DNA from: Ensifer sp. BR816
GTDB taxonomy: Bacteria; Pseudomonadota; Alphaproteobacteria; Rhizobiales; Rhizobiaceae
Direction: 5' to 3'
DNA length: 64,000 nt
Assembly: GCF_000378985.1 (NCBI RefSeq)
Contig: NZ_KB905370.1
Coordinates: 3,927,342-3,991,341, forward strand
In this document: piece after piece, positions 27,439 to 36,476 of the stretch
Position numbering within the stretch: position 1 is the first letter of the stretch
How the letters are laid out: each line of letters starts with the position of its first letter
Notes under the pieces: model-generated
Seen by the model: only the letters and a program-made list of their open reading frames with translations
What the model was told of the DNA's origin: nothing
Database searches by the model: none
Made by a program: the position numbers and the translations under genes

Positions 27439-27450
27439 TATACTAGTATA
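27439..27450. promoter_or_regulatory. TATACTAGTATA palindrome, candidate GntR operator
   Basis: A perfect 12-bp palindrome in the divergent promoter region, 44 nt before the dehydrogenase start and 30 nt from the regulator start. FCD-type GntR proteins bind short AT-rich palindromes of this kind. Confidence 0.5.
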
Positions 27451-27493
27451 TCAATTTGCAAGCCTTGCCAATCGAGGCGGGAGGAGGAGTTCC

Positions 27494-28957
27494 ATGCGGC
27501 TTTCAAGATTGACGCTCGACCGCCTGCCGGAAATCGTGAAGCAGCCGGACTACGATCCGGCACGCGTGACCGTAGGCATCGTCCATCTCGGCATCGGCGC
27601 CTTTCACCGCGCGCACCAGGCAGTCTTCACGGATGCGATCCTCGCCGGCGATCCCGCCTGGGGGATCTCGGGCGTCTCGCTCCGCAGCCCTGATACGCGG
27701 GATGCACTCCAGCCACAGGACGGGCTCTACACCCTGAAGATCCAGGATGGCGAAGGCGAGCAGTTGCAGGTGATCGGCAGCGTCGTCGAATTGCTGTGCG
27801 CGCCGGAGGACCCGGAAGCGGTCATCGCGCGGATGGCCGATCCTGCCACGCGCATCGTTTCGCTGACGATCACCGAGAAGGGCTATTGCCACAATCCCGC
27901 AACCGGCGCGCTGGACGAAGCGCATCCCGACATCATCCATGATCTCGGGAATCCGCGGCAACCGCGTTCGGCGATCGGCTTCATTGTCGAGGCGCTTGCC
28001 CGAAGGGCAAAAGCGGGCGTCGCACCGTTCACGTTGCTGACCTGCGACAATCTTCCGTCCAACGGCCACGTATTGAAGCGCGTGGTCTCACGCTTCGCGG
28101 AACTGCGCGATCCGGTTCTCGCCGAATTCGTCCGCGGCGTCGCCTCGCCCTCGACCATGGTCGACCGGATCGTGCCGGCGACGACCGACAGCGACCGGCA
28201 GGCGATAGCAGCTTCGCTTGGTGTCGACGATGCCTGGCCGATCATGACCGAGCCTTTTCAGCAATGGGTCATCGAGGACGATTTCCCGCTTGGCCGCCCG
28301 GCCTGGGAGAGATCGGGGGCCGTCTTCGTCGACAACGTCGCCGTGTTCGAGATGATGAAGCTCCGGCTGCTCAACGGCAGCCATTCGACGCTTGCCTATC
28401 TCGGCTACCTGGCCGGCGCCGAGACGGTGGCCGAAGCCATGGTCCTTCCCGGCATGGAAAAGCTCATCGAAGGGCTGATGCGTGAGGAGGCTACCCCGAC
28501 CCTGCCGCCGCTCCCGGGCTTCGATCTTGGCGACTACCGCGCCGATCTCCTGCGACGATTCCGCAATCCGAAGCTCCGCCACCGGACCTGGCAGATCGCC
28601 ATGGACGGCTCGCAGAAGCTGCCGCAACGCCTGCTCGGCACGATCCGCGACCGCCTGACGGCCGGCGCCGGCTACGAGCGGCTGGCGCTCGGCGTCGCCG
28701 CCTGGATGCGCTATGCGCGCGGACTGGACGAGCAGGGCCGGGAGATCGACGTCCGCGATCCGCATGCCGCCCGCATCGCCGGGCTGGTCCGGGAGATCGA
28801 CGAACCGGCGCAGATCGTCGACGCCTTCCTGACGATGCAGGACGTGTTCGGCGCAGATCTGGCGACGAGTCATCCATTCCGCCTCGCCCTCGTCAAGGCT
28901 CTGACGCAGCTCTTCGAAGAGGGTTCGGCCAGGACGCTTTGCGCTTACGCGCAATAG
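27494..28957 (+). CDS. mannitol dehydrogenase / fructuronate reductase family oxidoreductase
   Basis: The 487-residue protein has the long-chain polyol dehydrogenase layout: N-terminal Rossmann domain with GIVHLGIGAFHRAHQAV (near 27-43), TITEKGYC (near 131-138), LLTCDNLPSNGHVLK (near 179-193) and a C-terminal domain with the catalytic-lysine region MKLRLLNGSHS. It matches UxuB/MtlK/DalD-type enzymes; which polyol or uronate it uses is unresolved. ATG 27494 follows GGGAGGAGGAG. Confidence 0.86.
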   Translation: MRLSRLTLDRLPEIVKQPDYDPARVTVGIVHLGIGAFHRAHQAVFTDAILAGDPAWGISGVSLRSPDTRDALQPQDGLYTLKIQDGEGEQLQVIGSVVELLCAPEDPEAVIARMADPATRIVSLTITEKGYCHNPATGALDEAHPDIIHDLGNPRQPRSAIGFIVEALARRAKAGVAPFTLLTCDNLPSNGHVLKRVVSRFAELRDPVLAEFVRGVASPSTMVDRIVPATTDSDRQAIAASLGVDDAWPIMTEPFQQWVIEDDFPLGRPAWERSGAVFVDNVAVFEMMKLRLLNGSHSTLAYLGYLAGAETVAEAMVLPGMEKLIEGLMREEATPTLPPLPGFDLGDYRADLLRRFRNPKLRHRTWQIAMDGSQKLPQRLLGTIRDRLTAGAGYERLALGVAAWMRYARGLDEQGREIDVRDPHAARIAGLVREIDEPAQIVDAFLTMQDVFGADLATSHPFRLALVKALTQLFEEGSARTLCAYAQ

Positions 28958-29152
28958 GACCCATGATGGCCTTGCGACCGGAAGAACGGTCTTCCGATGC
29001 GCGCGCCATCCAGCAGACGGCGCGGAAGTGCAAGCTCGAGCCGTATCCCTCCAAAAAGGGGCTTTTCAGCGATACCCGGCGAAAGCGAAGATGCCGCATG
29101 ATATATTGCCGCCAATGCTCGTCCGGTCTTGCCTAAAGGCATGGGGGTACCG

Positions 29153-30547
29153 ATGCCTCTGTTCATTGTACGACATCAGCACCCGCCCGAAGCCTGCCCC
29201 GCGCGCGATCCGGCCATGGGCGTGATGCTGCTGAACCATCTGAGCAGGCCAAGCGCCGCTCGCCACGGCGTCGTTATCAAGGGCGAGGCCGTCGTTCGCG
29301 GTGCACATTCGCTGTTCTTCATCGCCGAGGCGGCGGACGAGACCGCCCTCCAGGCGTTCTTGACGCCGTTCCGGCAGGCCGGCGAGGTCGAAGTGATGGC
29401 GGCGTCGACCTGCGCCGAGGTGGTTGCGAGCGGCGGCTGCGATGCGCCCCCGGCAGACATTTCGGCGGCGCTGCTCGATCCGGCCGATGCCTGCCAGGAA
29501 GCGATCGAGGCTGGGCTTCTCGTTCACCGTGCCTATCCGCTGAACGGCGAGACGTCGGTGCCGGACCTCGCTGGCGGGGCCGTCATGCCCAACGGCCGGT
29601 TCTACCTGCGCAACCATTTCGATATCCCGAACCTCGATGGCGAGCGCTATCGGCTTTCGGTCGGCGGGCTGGTCGAGAGACCCCTGAACCTCAGCATGAG
29701 AGACCTTCACAATCTTCATGCCGAGAGCCTCGTGGTCACCCTCGAATGTGCCGGCAACGGCCGCAGCCTGTTCGATCCGCAGGTACCCGGCGAGGCCTGG
29801 GGCATGGGCGCCGTCAGCACCGCCGAATGGACCGGCGTTCCGCTGGTCGAGGTGATCGAGCGGGCAGGCCTGCGCCCCGGCGCGACGCAACTCACGTTTC
29901 GCGGCGCGGACGGTGGCCTCGTCGAGGGTCACGATGCACCGATCCGTTTCGAGCGCGGCCTCACCTTCGACCAGATCCGCGAAACGGGAGCGCTGCTCGC
30001 CTACGAGATGAACGGCGAGCCGCTGTCGCCGCCGCACGGCTACCCGCTGCGGCTGGTCGTGCCCGGCTGGTACGCCGTGGCATCCGTGAAGTGGCTGACC
30101 GAGATCATCGTCACCGACAGGCCCTGCGAGGCCCATTATCAGACGGAAAAGTACTGGTACGAGTGGATACGCAACGGGCACGACGAGCGCGCGGCGGTGA
30201 CGCTCATGAATGTGCGGGCGCTGATCGCTTCGCCCGATCAAGGCGAGAGCCTGCCGCGCGGCGAGACGGCGATCCGCGGTGTCGCATGGTCAGGCGCCGG
30301 GAGCATAGCGAGGGTCGATGTCAGCCTGAACGACGGGCCGTGGCATGAGGCACGGCTTGTCGGCGAACGGCGGCGCTCTGCATGGCAATGGTGGGAACTG
30401 ATCACCCGTCTGGATCAGACGGGGCCGCTTGTCGTGCGGGCGCGCGCCACCGACATGGCGGGCAGGACTCAGCCCGAGCGCGCCGAGTGGAACCGTCTCG
30501 GCTACGGCAACAACTCGATCCACTGCGTGACCGCACAGGTGATCTGA
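29153..30547 (+). CDS. sulfite-oxidase-family molybdoenzyme with extra N-terminal domain
   Basis: From ATG 29153 (GGGGG at -11 to -7) the protein is 464 residues. Residues about 125-464 are an oxidoreductase molybdopterin domain: VTLECAGNGRS with the Mo-ligand Cys199, WGMGAVSTAEWTGVPL, and a C-terminal Mo-co dimerisation domain (RGVAWSGAGSIARVDVS). Residues 1-96 form a separate compact unit (PLFIVRHQH, SLFFIAEAADETALQAFL) resembling ferredoxin-like DUF3303/DUF4242 domains. No signal peptide, so likely cytosolic. Whether it oxidises sulfite is untested by sequence. Confidence 0.82.
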   Translation: MPLFIVRHQHPPEACPARDPAMGVMLLNHLSRPSAARHGVVIKGEAVVRGAHSLFFIAEAADETALQAFLTPFRQAGEVEVMAASTCAEVVASGGCDAPPADISAALLDPADACQEAIEAGLLVHRAYPLNGETSVPDLAGGAVMPNGRFYLRNHFDIPNLDGERYRLSVGGLVERPLNLSMRDLHNLHAESLVVTLECAGNGRSLFDPQVPGEAWGMGAVSTAEWTGVPLVEVIERAGLRPGATQLTFRGADGGLVEGHDAPIRFERGLTFDQIRETGALLAYEMNGEPLSPPHGYPLRLVVPGWYAVASVKWLTEIIVTDRPCEAHYQTEKYWYEWIRNGHDERAAVTLMNVRALIASPDQGESLPRGETAIRGVAWSGAGSIARVDVSLNDGPWHEARLVGERRRSAWQWWELITRLDQTGPLVVRARATDMAGRTQPERAEWNRLGYGNNSIHCVTAQVI

Positions 30548-30578
30548 AGCCTGCAGCAGGCCTCCATTCTCGCTCATG

Positions 30579-31367
30579 CTAAGGCCGGCGCCCTCTTGCT
30601 TCGTCCGCCGTCAGCGCCGTGTCGCGGGTGCCGGAGACGATGATCTCCAGCACCTCGTGCTCGTCGGTATTCCGGATGTGACGGTCGCCGACATATTCGC
30701 CGCGCTTTAGTACCATGACACGGTCGCCGACGGCGAAGATGTCGACGAGCCGGTGCGAGATGATAATCTGGGCGACGCCCTGCCTCTTCAGCTCGAGCAT
30801 GGTCTCGAGCAGCCGTTCAGTCGCCATGACCGAAAGGTTGGCGGTCGGTTCATCGAGGATGACGACGCGCGGCTCGAACGAGATCGCCCGAGCGATCGCG
30901 ACCGACTGCTGGCGACCGCCCGAGAGGCTTTCGACCTTCTGGTAGACCGAGTTCACATCGACCTTCAACCGCTTCAGCACGCGGTCGGCTTCCGCATACA
31001 TCGCCCGCCGGTCGACGAAGGGGCCTTTCAGCGGCCAGCGGCCGAGAAAGATGTTCTGGCCGACATCCATGTTTCCGCAGAGCGCGAAGTCCTGGTAGAT
31101 CATCTCGATGCCGGCGTCGCGGCTTTCATGCGGGCTCTTGAACTGCACCGGCTGACCGGCAACGAGGATTTCGCCCGCGTCGCGCTGATAGGCGCCTGTC
31201 AGGATCTTCATCAGCGTCGACTTGCCGGCCGAGTTGTCGCCGACGAGACCGAGGATTTCGCCGGGATAGAGGACGAGATCGACCTTGCGAAGCGCCTGCA
31301 CGGCGCCGAAAGCCTTTTCGATCCCACGCATCTCGACGATCGGCCGGGGCGATTGCGTATCAGCCAT
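30579..31367 (-). CDS. CUT2 sugar ABC transporter ATPase, single NBD (FrcA-like)
   Basis: Only 262 residues, one nucleotide-binding domain: Walker A GDNSAGKST at 43-51, signature SLSGGRQQSVAIARA near 147, Walker B VVILDEPTANLSV, and H-loop IISHRLVDIFAV. This is half the RbsA-type length seen at 6245-7792. It overlaps the fused permease by 8 nt. With one NBD per chain it must work as a homodimer on the two-in-one permease. Confidence 0.9.
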   Translation of the reverse strand: MADTQSPRPIVEMRGIEKAFGAVQALRKVDLVLYPGEILGLVGDNSAGKSTLMKILTGAYQRDAGEILVAGQPVQFKSPHESRDAGIEMIYQDFALCGNMDVGQNIFLGRWPLKGPFVDRRAMYAEADRVLKRLKVDVNSVYQKVESLSGGRQQSVAIARAISFEPRVVILDEPTANLSVMATERLLETMLELKRQGVAQIIISHRLVDIFAVGDRVMVLKRGEYVGDRHIRNTDEHEVLEIIVSGTRDTALTADEARGRRP

Positions 31368-33615
31368 GGCTGCCCGCTCCTTTCGGCGACGGCCTCGCGA
31401 AACGCGCCCGCAGCGTTCCGAGTATGTTGGCCTGGCGCACCCATATATCGATCAGCACGGCGACGATCAGGATGACGCCGATGAAGACGTTGATCCAGTG
31501 CTGTGGCATGGTGAATCCTTGGACGTTCAATTGCAGCAGCGCCCGGATCAGGGTGATGACTGCGGCACCGGCGAGCGCGCCGATCATTGTCCCATGCCCG
31601 CCGAAGATCGATCCGCCGCCGATGATCACTGAGGCGATGGCATCGAGCTCGCGGAACTGGCCGGCAACCGGGTTGAAGCTGCGGAAATAGGCAACATTGA
31701 TGAGCCCGGCCATGGTTGCGCAGAGCGCCGCCAGCATCAGCGACAGGAAGCGTATGCGGCTGGTGTTGATGCCGGCATAGGCGGCCGCGCGGCTGTTGCC
31801 CCCGGTGGCGCAGACCTTGAGCCCGAACGGCGTATAGGCAAGCACGATGCCGGCGACCACGGCGACGAGGAACATCCAGATTGTCTGCACGCTGACGACC
31901 TCCGTGACGGTCCGGATGATGCCCGGCGGCAGCGAGACGCTGAAATAAAGGAGGACGTCGCTAACCTTGCGGCCAATGAGATTGTAGGCCTCGCTCCAGC
32001 CGGTCAATTGCTGCCCGGCGACGAACCAGGCGGCGAGGCCACGGGCGATATAGAACATGCCGAGCGTGGCGATGAAGGAAGGCAATTTGAAACCGACAGT
32101 CATTGTCGCGTTGACGAGCCCCGCGGCCATGCCGGCGATAAGCCCCATCGCGATCGCCGTCATCGGATCGGCGCCGAGCACCTTGAGGAAATAGGCCGCC
32201 GTGCTGCCGGCAAGCGCGAGCACCGCGCCGACCGAGAGGTCGATGTCTCCGGCCGCGATCACATAGGTGAGCCCGATGGTGATCAGCGCCAGCTCCGTAT
32301 AGTTGAGCAGGATGGCGAAGGTGTTGGAGAGGTTCCACCAATAGTCCGGGCGAAGCACCAACCCCGTGAGCCACAGCACAGCGGCAAGGATGATGGCGAG
32401 CGCATCGCGCCGCGCCAGGAATTTGCCGAAGCCCGTCGCCGACAGCGCCATGTCCGCCGCCATCGCTCCCTTGGTCTGCACGCCCTCCAGCGCAACGCCA
32501 CCCATCTCCATGGCTTGAGGCGGCGGCTGCCGGCGCAGCCAGGCCCAGAAGCGGGCCAGCACCTGCCGGCGAATGAGATAGGGCTCGATCAGCACCGCGA
32601 TGACGAGGAGAAGACCGAGGAAGACCAGCACTGCACCTGCCGGCAGCGTATAGCGGGCGCTGACCGCAATGCTCTCGCCGTCGATGATGACGGTGCGCGT
32701 GATCGGCCAGCCTTCGCGCAGCACCTTGTCGATGAGGACGACCAGTGCGGCGCCGAGGCAGGAGCCGATGACCCGTCCGCGGCCGCCGAGGATCGACGCC
32801 CCGCCGATGATCACCGAGGCGATCACGGTCAGCTCCCAACTGACGCCATAGAGCGGGGTCACCCCCTTGTCCTGGGCGGCCGCCAAGAGGGCGGCGACGG
32901 TCGCCGAAAGCGATGAGATCAGATAGGCGCGAATGCGCACCCAGTTCGCCGGGATGCCGGCATAGACCGCCGCCTGTTCGTTGCCGCCGGTGGCGAAGGT
33001 TTCGTAGCCCCACCGCGTCTTGGCAAGCACAATCGCGCCGGCGGCCGCGACGATGGCGAAGATGGCGATCTGGTTGTTGAAGCCGAGGACATTCGTCTCG
33101 CCCAGATGAAAGAAAGTGGGATACTCCCTGGCCTTGCCCGAATAGTAGATGGCCTGGCCATGCGTCAGCGCCAGCACGAAGCCGCGGCCGATGAACAGAA
33201 TCGTCAGCGTAGCGATGAAGGCCGGGACTTTGAGGAGCGTGACGAGCACGCCGTTGACGAGGCCGATCGCGGCGCCGAGAAGCAGACAGAGGACGATGGT
33301 GGCGACGAGGCCGAAATCGAGAAAGCTGGGCGCGAAGAGCCTCGCGAAGACGACGGCGATCAGGCCATAGGTTGAGCCGACGGAAAGGTCGAGATCCTTG
33401 TTGACGATGACGAAGGTCATGCCGACGGCGATGATCCCGACGCGGGAGGTGTCGCGAAGAAGCGCGTGGAAACCCTCGGTCGAGCCGAAAAAGGTCGGGT
33501 TGACGACCGCTCCGGCAAGATAGAGTAGCGCGATGAAAACGAGCAGCCCGCCCTCCCAGCTGCCGGCGAGCTGGGAAGGTGCGCGGCCGAGCGATGTCGT
33601 CTCGGTCGGTATCAT
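31360..33615 (-). CDS. fused tandem CUT2 sugar ABC permease (two permease domains in one chain)
   Basis: The 751-residue protein is two full BPD_transp_2 permeases in tandem. Domain 1 (about 20-350) has NKDLDLSVGSTYG, ATGGNEQAAVYAGI and SVIIGGASILGGRG; domain 2 (about 405-735) has AGDIDLSVGAVLA, ATGGNSRAAAYAGI and SVIIGGGSIFGGHG at matching spacings. A linker of some 50 mostly hydrophilic residues (RRQPPPQAMEMGG region) joins them. No stop or frameshift interrupts the frame. Usual CUT2 permeases are about 330-350 aa. Confidence 0.92.
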   Translation of the reverse strand: MIPTETTSLGRAPSQLAGSWEGGLLVFIALLYLAGAVVNPTFFGSTEGFHALLRDTSRVGIIAVGMTFVIVNKDLDLSVGSTYGLIAVVFARLFAPSFLDFGLVATIVLCLLLGAAIGLVNGVLVTLLKVPAFIATLTILFIGRGFVLALTHGQAIYYSGKAREYPTFFHLGETNVLGFNNQIAIFAIVAAAGAIVLAKTRWGYETFATGGNEQAAVYAGIPANWVRIRAYLISSLSATVAALLAAAQDKGVTPLYGVSWELTVIASVIIGGASILGGRGRVIGSCLGAALVVLIDKVLREGWPITRTVIIDGESIAVSARYTLPAGAVLVFLGLLLVIAVLIEPYLIRRQVLARFWAWLRRQPPPQAMEMGGVALEGVQTKGAMAADMALSATGFGKFLARRDALAIILAAVLWLTGLVLRPDYWWNLSNTFAILLNYTELALITIGLTYVIAAGDIDLSVGAVLALAGSTAAYFLKVLGADPMTAIAMGLIAGMAAGLVNATMTVGFKLPSFIATLGMFYIARGLAAWFVAGQQLTGWSEAYNLIGRKVSDVLLYFSVSLPPGIIRTVTEVVSVQTIWMFLVAVVAGIVLAYTPFGLKVCATGGNSRAAAYAGINTSRIRFLSLMLAALCATMAGLINVAYFRSFNPVAGQFRELDAIASVIIGGGSIFGGHGTMIGALAGAAVITLIRALLQLNVQGFTMPQHWINVFIGVILIVAVLIDIWVRQANILGTLRARFARPSPKGAGSHG

Positions 33616-33681
33616 ATGGGGATCTGCCGCTTGCGCATCGCACGATGATGCGACCCGTTCGAAACGGATGCCGATGCCTTA

Positions 33682-33849
33682 CCCCCTCTGGCCTGCCGGC
33701 CATCTCCCCCACAAGGGGGGAGACGACTCGCCGCGCGGCCTTCATCTCCCGCTAAGCGTCCCGCTTGCGGAAACCTTTCGTTGGAGCGATTGCGCAGCCG
33801 CACATATTCTCCCCCCTTGTGGGGGAGATGGCCGGCAGGCCAGAGGGGG
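33682..33849. repeat. paired palindromic element, copy 2 (168 bp)
   Basis: Inverted arms at 33682-33724 and 33808-33849 share CCCCCTCTGGCCTGCCGGCC ends and inward CTCCCCC/GGGGGGAG hairpins. It fills the gap between a sugar-binding-protein gene and the fused permease, inside an operon. Confidence 0.85.
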
Positions 33850-33883
33850 TGTGCTGCCGCCATCATTCCACTCCAGCCACCAT

Positions 33884-34966
33884 TCAATTCTCGAACCGCT
33901 TGCCGACCTTTGCGACGTTCTCCTTCGTCACGAGCTGGGCACGCGTGTCGAGATTGGCGGCGGAAATGCCGCGGTCGATCTGCAGATAGAGCTGCATGAC
34001 CGGCCAGAAGCCCTGCAGGAAAGGCTGCTGCCCGAGCGAACCGGTCAGGTTGCCGGCGGCGATGCCTTCCTGCTGCGCCGGACCGAGATCGAAGCCGTAA
34101 GCGCAGAACTTGCCGGTCCAGCCCATCTGCTCGACCGCCTTGACGAGCGGCGGCGTGAAGACGTTGTTGGCCGTAAAGGCGCCAACCGCGTCGCCGCGCG
34201 ACTCGAAGAGGGTCACGAGCGCGTTGACCGGATCGTTCGGGTTGGTATCGATGCCGACATTCTCCGGCCCGGCATCCACCTTGAAGGCGTCGAGCTTGCC
34301 GGCATCCTTCAGCGTCTTGACGATCGCGTTGAAGGCAGCGGTGACGCGGTTGTTGACCTCGATGTTGCCCATTGCCGTCGAGGACGGGAGCAGGATCGAG
34401 CCGCTGGTCTTGCCGCTGTCGAGCACGCATTTGGCAAGTGCTTCGCCGCCGATCGCGGCAGCGGAGGCATCCTGGCCGGTGTGGCTGATGCCGCTGCGGT
34501 TGAGGATCGTTTCGTCGAACGAGTTGGTGGTGGCGACCGGAATGCCGGCCGCCTCGGCCGCCTTGACGATATCGTTATAGGCGCCAACCTGCGGCGTCGT
34601 CATGATGATGCCGTCGATTTTCGGATCGCGGATGATCTGGTTGAGGATCTCGATTTCGCGCGCCGGGTCGTCCACCGGCGATTCCGAGCCGAGCAAAAGG
34701 ATCTCGGCGCCGATCATGTTGCCGGCTACCCTCGCCCCGACATAGACCGGATCGAAGAAGCCGTTGCCGGCCGTGTGGGTCACGATCGCGAAGGTCAGAT
34801 GACCGTCGGCGGAATGGAAGTTCTTCGTTTCCGGGGCTTCCTTGGCGGCCTCGTCGAAATTGTAGCCGCCGACGGCCTTCTCGACGCTGCCCGATTGCGC
34901 GAATGCGGATGTAACGCCAATTGATAACGCCGCGGCGGAGACCGCGGAGAGCAAAATTCGCCTCAT
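33884..34966 (-). CDS. CUT2 sugar ABC transporter binding protein
   Basis: From ATG 34966 (GAGGGAGGAAAG upstream) 360 residues: signal peptide MRRILLSAVSAAALSIGVTSAFA, then a type I periplasmic fold with FAIVTHTAGNGFFDPVYVGA, IDGIIMTTPQ, GIPVATTNSFDE and a SLGQQPFLQGFWPVMQLYL segment late in the protein. It resembles FrcB/RbsB-class proteins. It supplies the fused permease and half-size ATPase downstream. Confidence 0.9.
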   Translation of the reverse strand: MRRILLSAVSAAALSIGVTSAFAQSGSVEKAVGGYNFDEAAKEAPETKNFHSADGHLTFAIVTHTAGNGFFDPVYVGARVAGNMIGAEILLLGSESPVDDPAREIEILNQIIRDPKIDGIIMTTPQVGAYNDIVKAAEAAGIPVATTNSFDETILNRSGISHTGQDASAAAIGGEALAKCVLDSGKTSGSILLPSSTAMGNIEVNNRVTAAFNAIVKTLKDAGKLDAFKVDAGPENVGIDTNPNDPVNALVTLFESRGDAVGAFTANNVFTPPLVKAVEQMGWTGKFCAYGFDLGPAQQEGIAAGNLTGSLGQQPFLQGFWPVMQLYLQIDRGISAANLDTRAQLVTKENVAKVGKRFEN

Positions 34967-35036
34967 GGCTTTCCTCCCTCGGATCACTCGAGTCCAGGTT
35001 CCGACAACCGGAGCCTGCGTGATCGCTTCCCAATGG

Positions 35037-35146
35037 CTAAAGCGCGTCGCATGCAAACGCCTTCGCGCTGGGCGCGCGCTTTAGGTCTTTGTTTTTTGTG
35101 CATGCCGTTGCCCCAAAACCGCTGCGCACTTTTAGGCGACATGCAC
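35037..35146. repeat. RIME-like mosaic element with two palindromes (110 bp)
   Basis: Palindrome 1 (35037-35084) runs CTAAAGCGCG...CGCGCTTTAG; palindrome 2 (35098-35146) runs GTGCATGCCG...GGCGACATGCAC around an AAAACCGC centre. Layout equals RIME1 but sequence differs, so it may be another family member. From 35147 to 35495 I see no gene or other element. Confidence 0.65.
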
Positions 35147-35495
35147 GAGAGTGGGATACGGGTGGAAAACCGCGCACACTTTGCCCCCTCCCCGCTCCAA
35201 GTATCAGCGGGCGAAAGCGGTTCGAGCGCAGTTGTCGAGAGGTGCGTCGAAGGCTTCCTCCCAGCCGCCTATTTTCTGCGCAGTTGGAGCACAAGTAAAT
35301 GGCGAACTTTGCGGGCGGCGACCGGGCGCCCGCACCGGGATTTCTTACCCGGACGAGCGAATCCCGCAGGCGATATCCGTTTCGCGCAGGCTTTTTTGAT
35401 CTGCGTCATTCCAGACAGTTGATGGACAGCTTCGGCGGGACAACATCGCCTCCCGCGAGCATTATCTGCTCGCGATCATTCGAAAGGGAATATGA

Positions 35496-36245
35496 ATGGA
35501 AAGGCGTGATTTCCTCCGTGGCCTGGCCTTGCTCGCCGCTTGCCCGCTCTGCGTCAAGACGGCTTACGCCGCCGAAGGCGTGCACTGGAGCTATGAAGGC
35601 GAAGAGGGGCCCGAGCATTGGGGCTCCCTGAGCAAGGAGAACAGTGCCTGTTCGGCCGGCTCGCAGCAATCGCCGATCGACATCACGGGCGCGATCAAGG
35701 CCGAGATCCCGGACCTCGCGACCGACTGGAAGAGCGGCGGCACGATCCTCAACAACGGCCATACGATCCAGGTGAAGGCCGCCGGCGGCACGCTCAAGCG
35801 CGGCGACAAGACCTATGATCTGGTGCAATACCATTTCCACGCGCCGAGCGAGCATCTGGTCGACGGCAAGAGCTTCCCGATGGAGGTGCATTTTGTCCAT
35901 AAGAACGCCGAAACGGGCGCGCTCGGCGTGCTCGGCGTTTTCCTGATCCCCGGTGCGGCCAACCCGACCTTCGCGAGCCTCGCGGCCAAGTTCCCGCAGA
36001 AGGCCGGCGAGGAGGTTGCGCTGGACGCCGTCGACCCGAAGGGCCTGCTGCCCGCCTCGCTCAAATACTGGGCCTATGAAGGATCGCTCACCACACCGCC
36101 CTGCAGCGAGATCGTCGACTGGATGGTGGCGATGGATCCGATCGAGGTCGATCCCTCCGATATCAAGAAGTTCACGGCGCTCTATTCGATGAACGCGCGG
36201 CCTGCGGTTGCCGGCAACCGTCGCTACGTCCTGAGCTCGAGCTAG
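35496..36245 (+). CDS. alpha-type carbonic anhydrase, Tat-exported
   Basis: The 249-residue protein opens with a twin-arginine signal (MERRDFLRGLALLAACPLC) and then the alpha-CA domain: HWSYEGEEGPEHWG, QQSPIDI (residues 57-63), zinc ligands His113, His115 and His132 in QYHFH and MEVHF, and YEGSLTTPPCSE with the substrate-pocket Thr-Thr. It should interconvert CO2 and bicarbonate in the periplasm. A terminator follows 87 nt downstream. Confidence 0.93.
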   Translation: MERRDFLRGLALLAACPLCVKTAYAAEGVHWSYEGEEGPEHWGSLSKENSACSAGSQQSPIDITGAIKAEIPDLATDWKSGGTILNNGHTIQVKAAGGTLKRGDKTYDLVQYHFHAPSEHLVDGKSFPMEVHFVHKNAETGALGVLGVFLIPGAANPTFASLAAKFPQKAGEEVALDAVDPKGLLPASLKYWAYEGSLTTPPCSEIVDWMVAMDPIEVDPSDIKKFTALYSMNARPAVAGNRRYVLSSS

Positions 36246-36332
36246 AGCATGTCGCCCAGCGCCTCGCATGAAAATGTGACGCGCTTCAATCGGGTGCTTT
36301 CGGCAGCGGTCGCTTCTCCTGACGGCTGCTGG

Positions 36333-36366
36333 GCCACCCCGGCAATGGCTTTGCCGGGGTGGCTTT
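36333..36366 (+). terminator. terminator after carbonic anhydrase gene
   Basis: A 13-bp perfect stem GCCACCCCGGCAA/TTGCCGGGGTGGC (36333-36345, 36351-36363) with loop TGGCT, followed by TTT. Confidence 0.8.
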
Positions 36367-36476
36367 CGCGATGGCGCATTCGCCAACGCTTGCGTAAACA
36401 ACCCTTCGCTGCAAATGTCCCTCGGGACGAAGAGCCACCCCTGGCTCGATGGCTCCACCAGCAACGAGGGCAACCC

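Noticed and set aside
31961..33745. 594-codon minus-strand frame overlapping the fused permease in another phase
   Set aside because: Same strand, wrong phase; it begins inside the paired repeat and lacks membrane helices.
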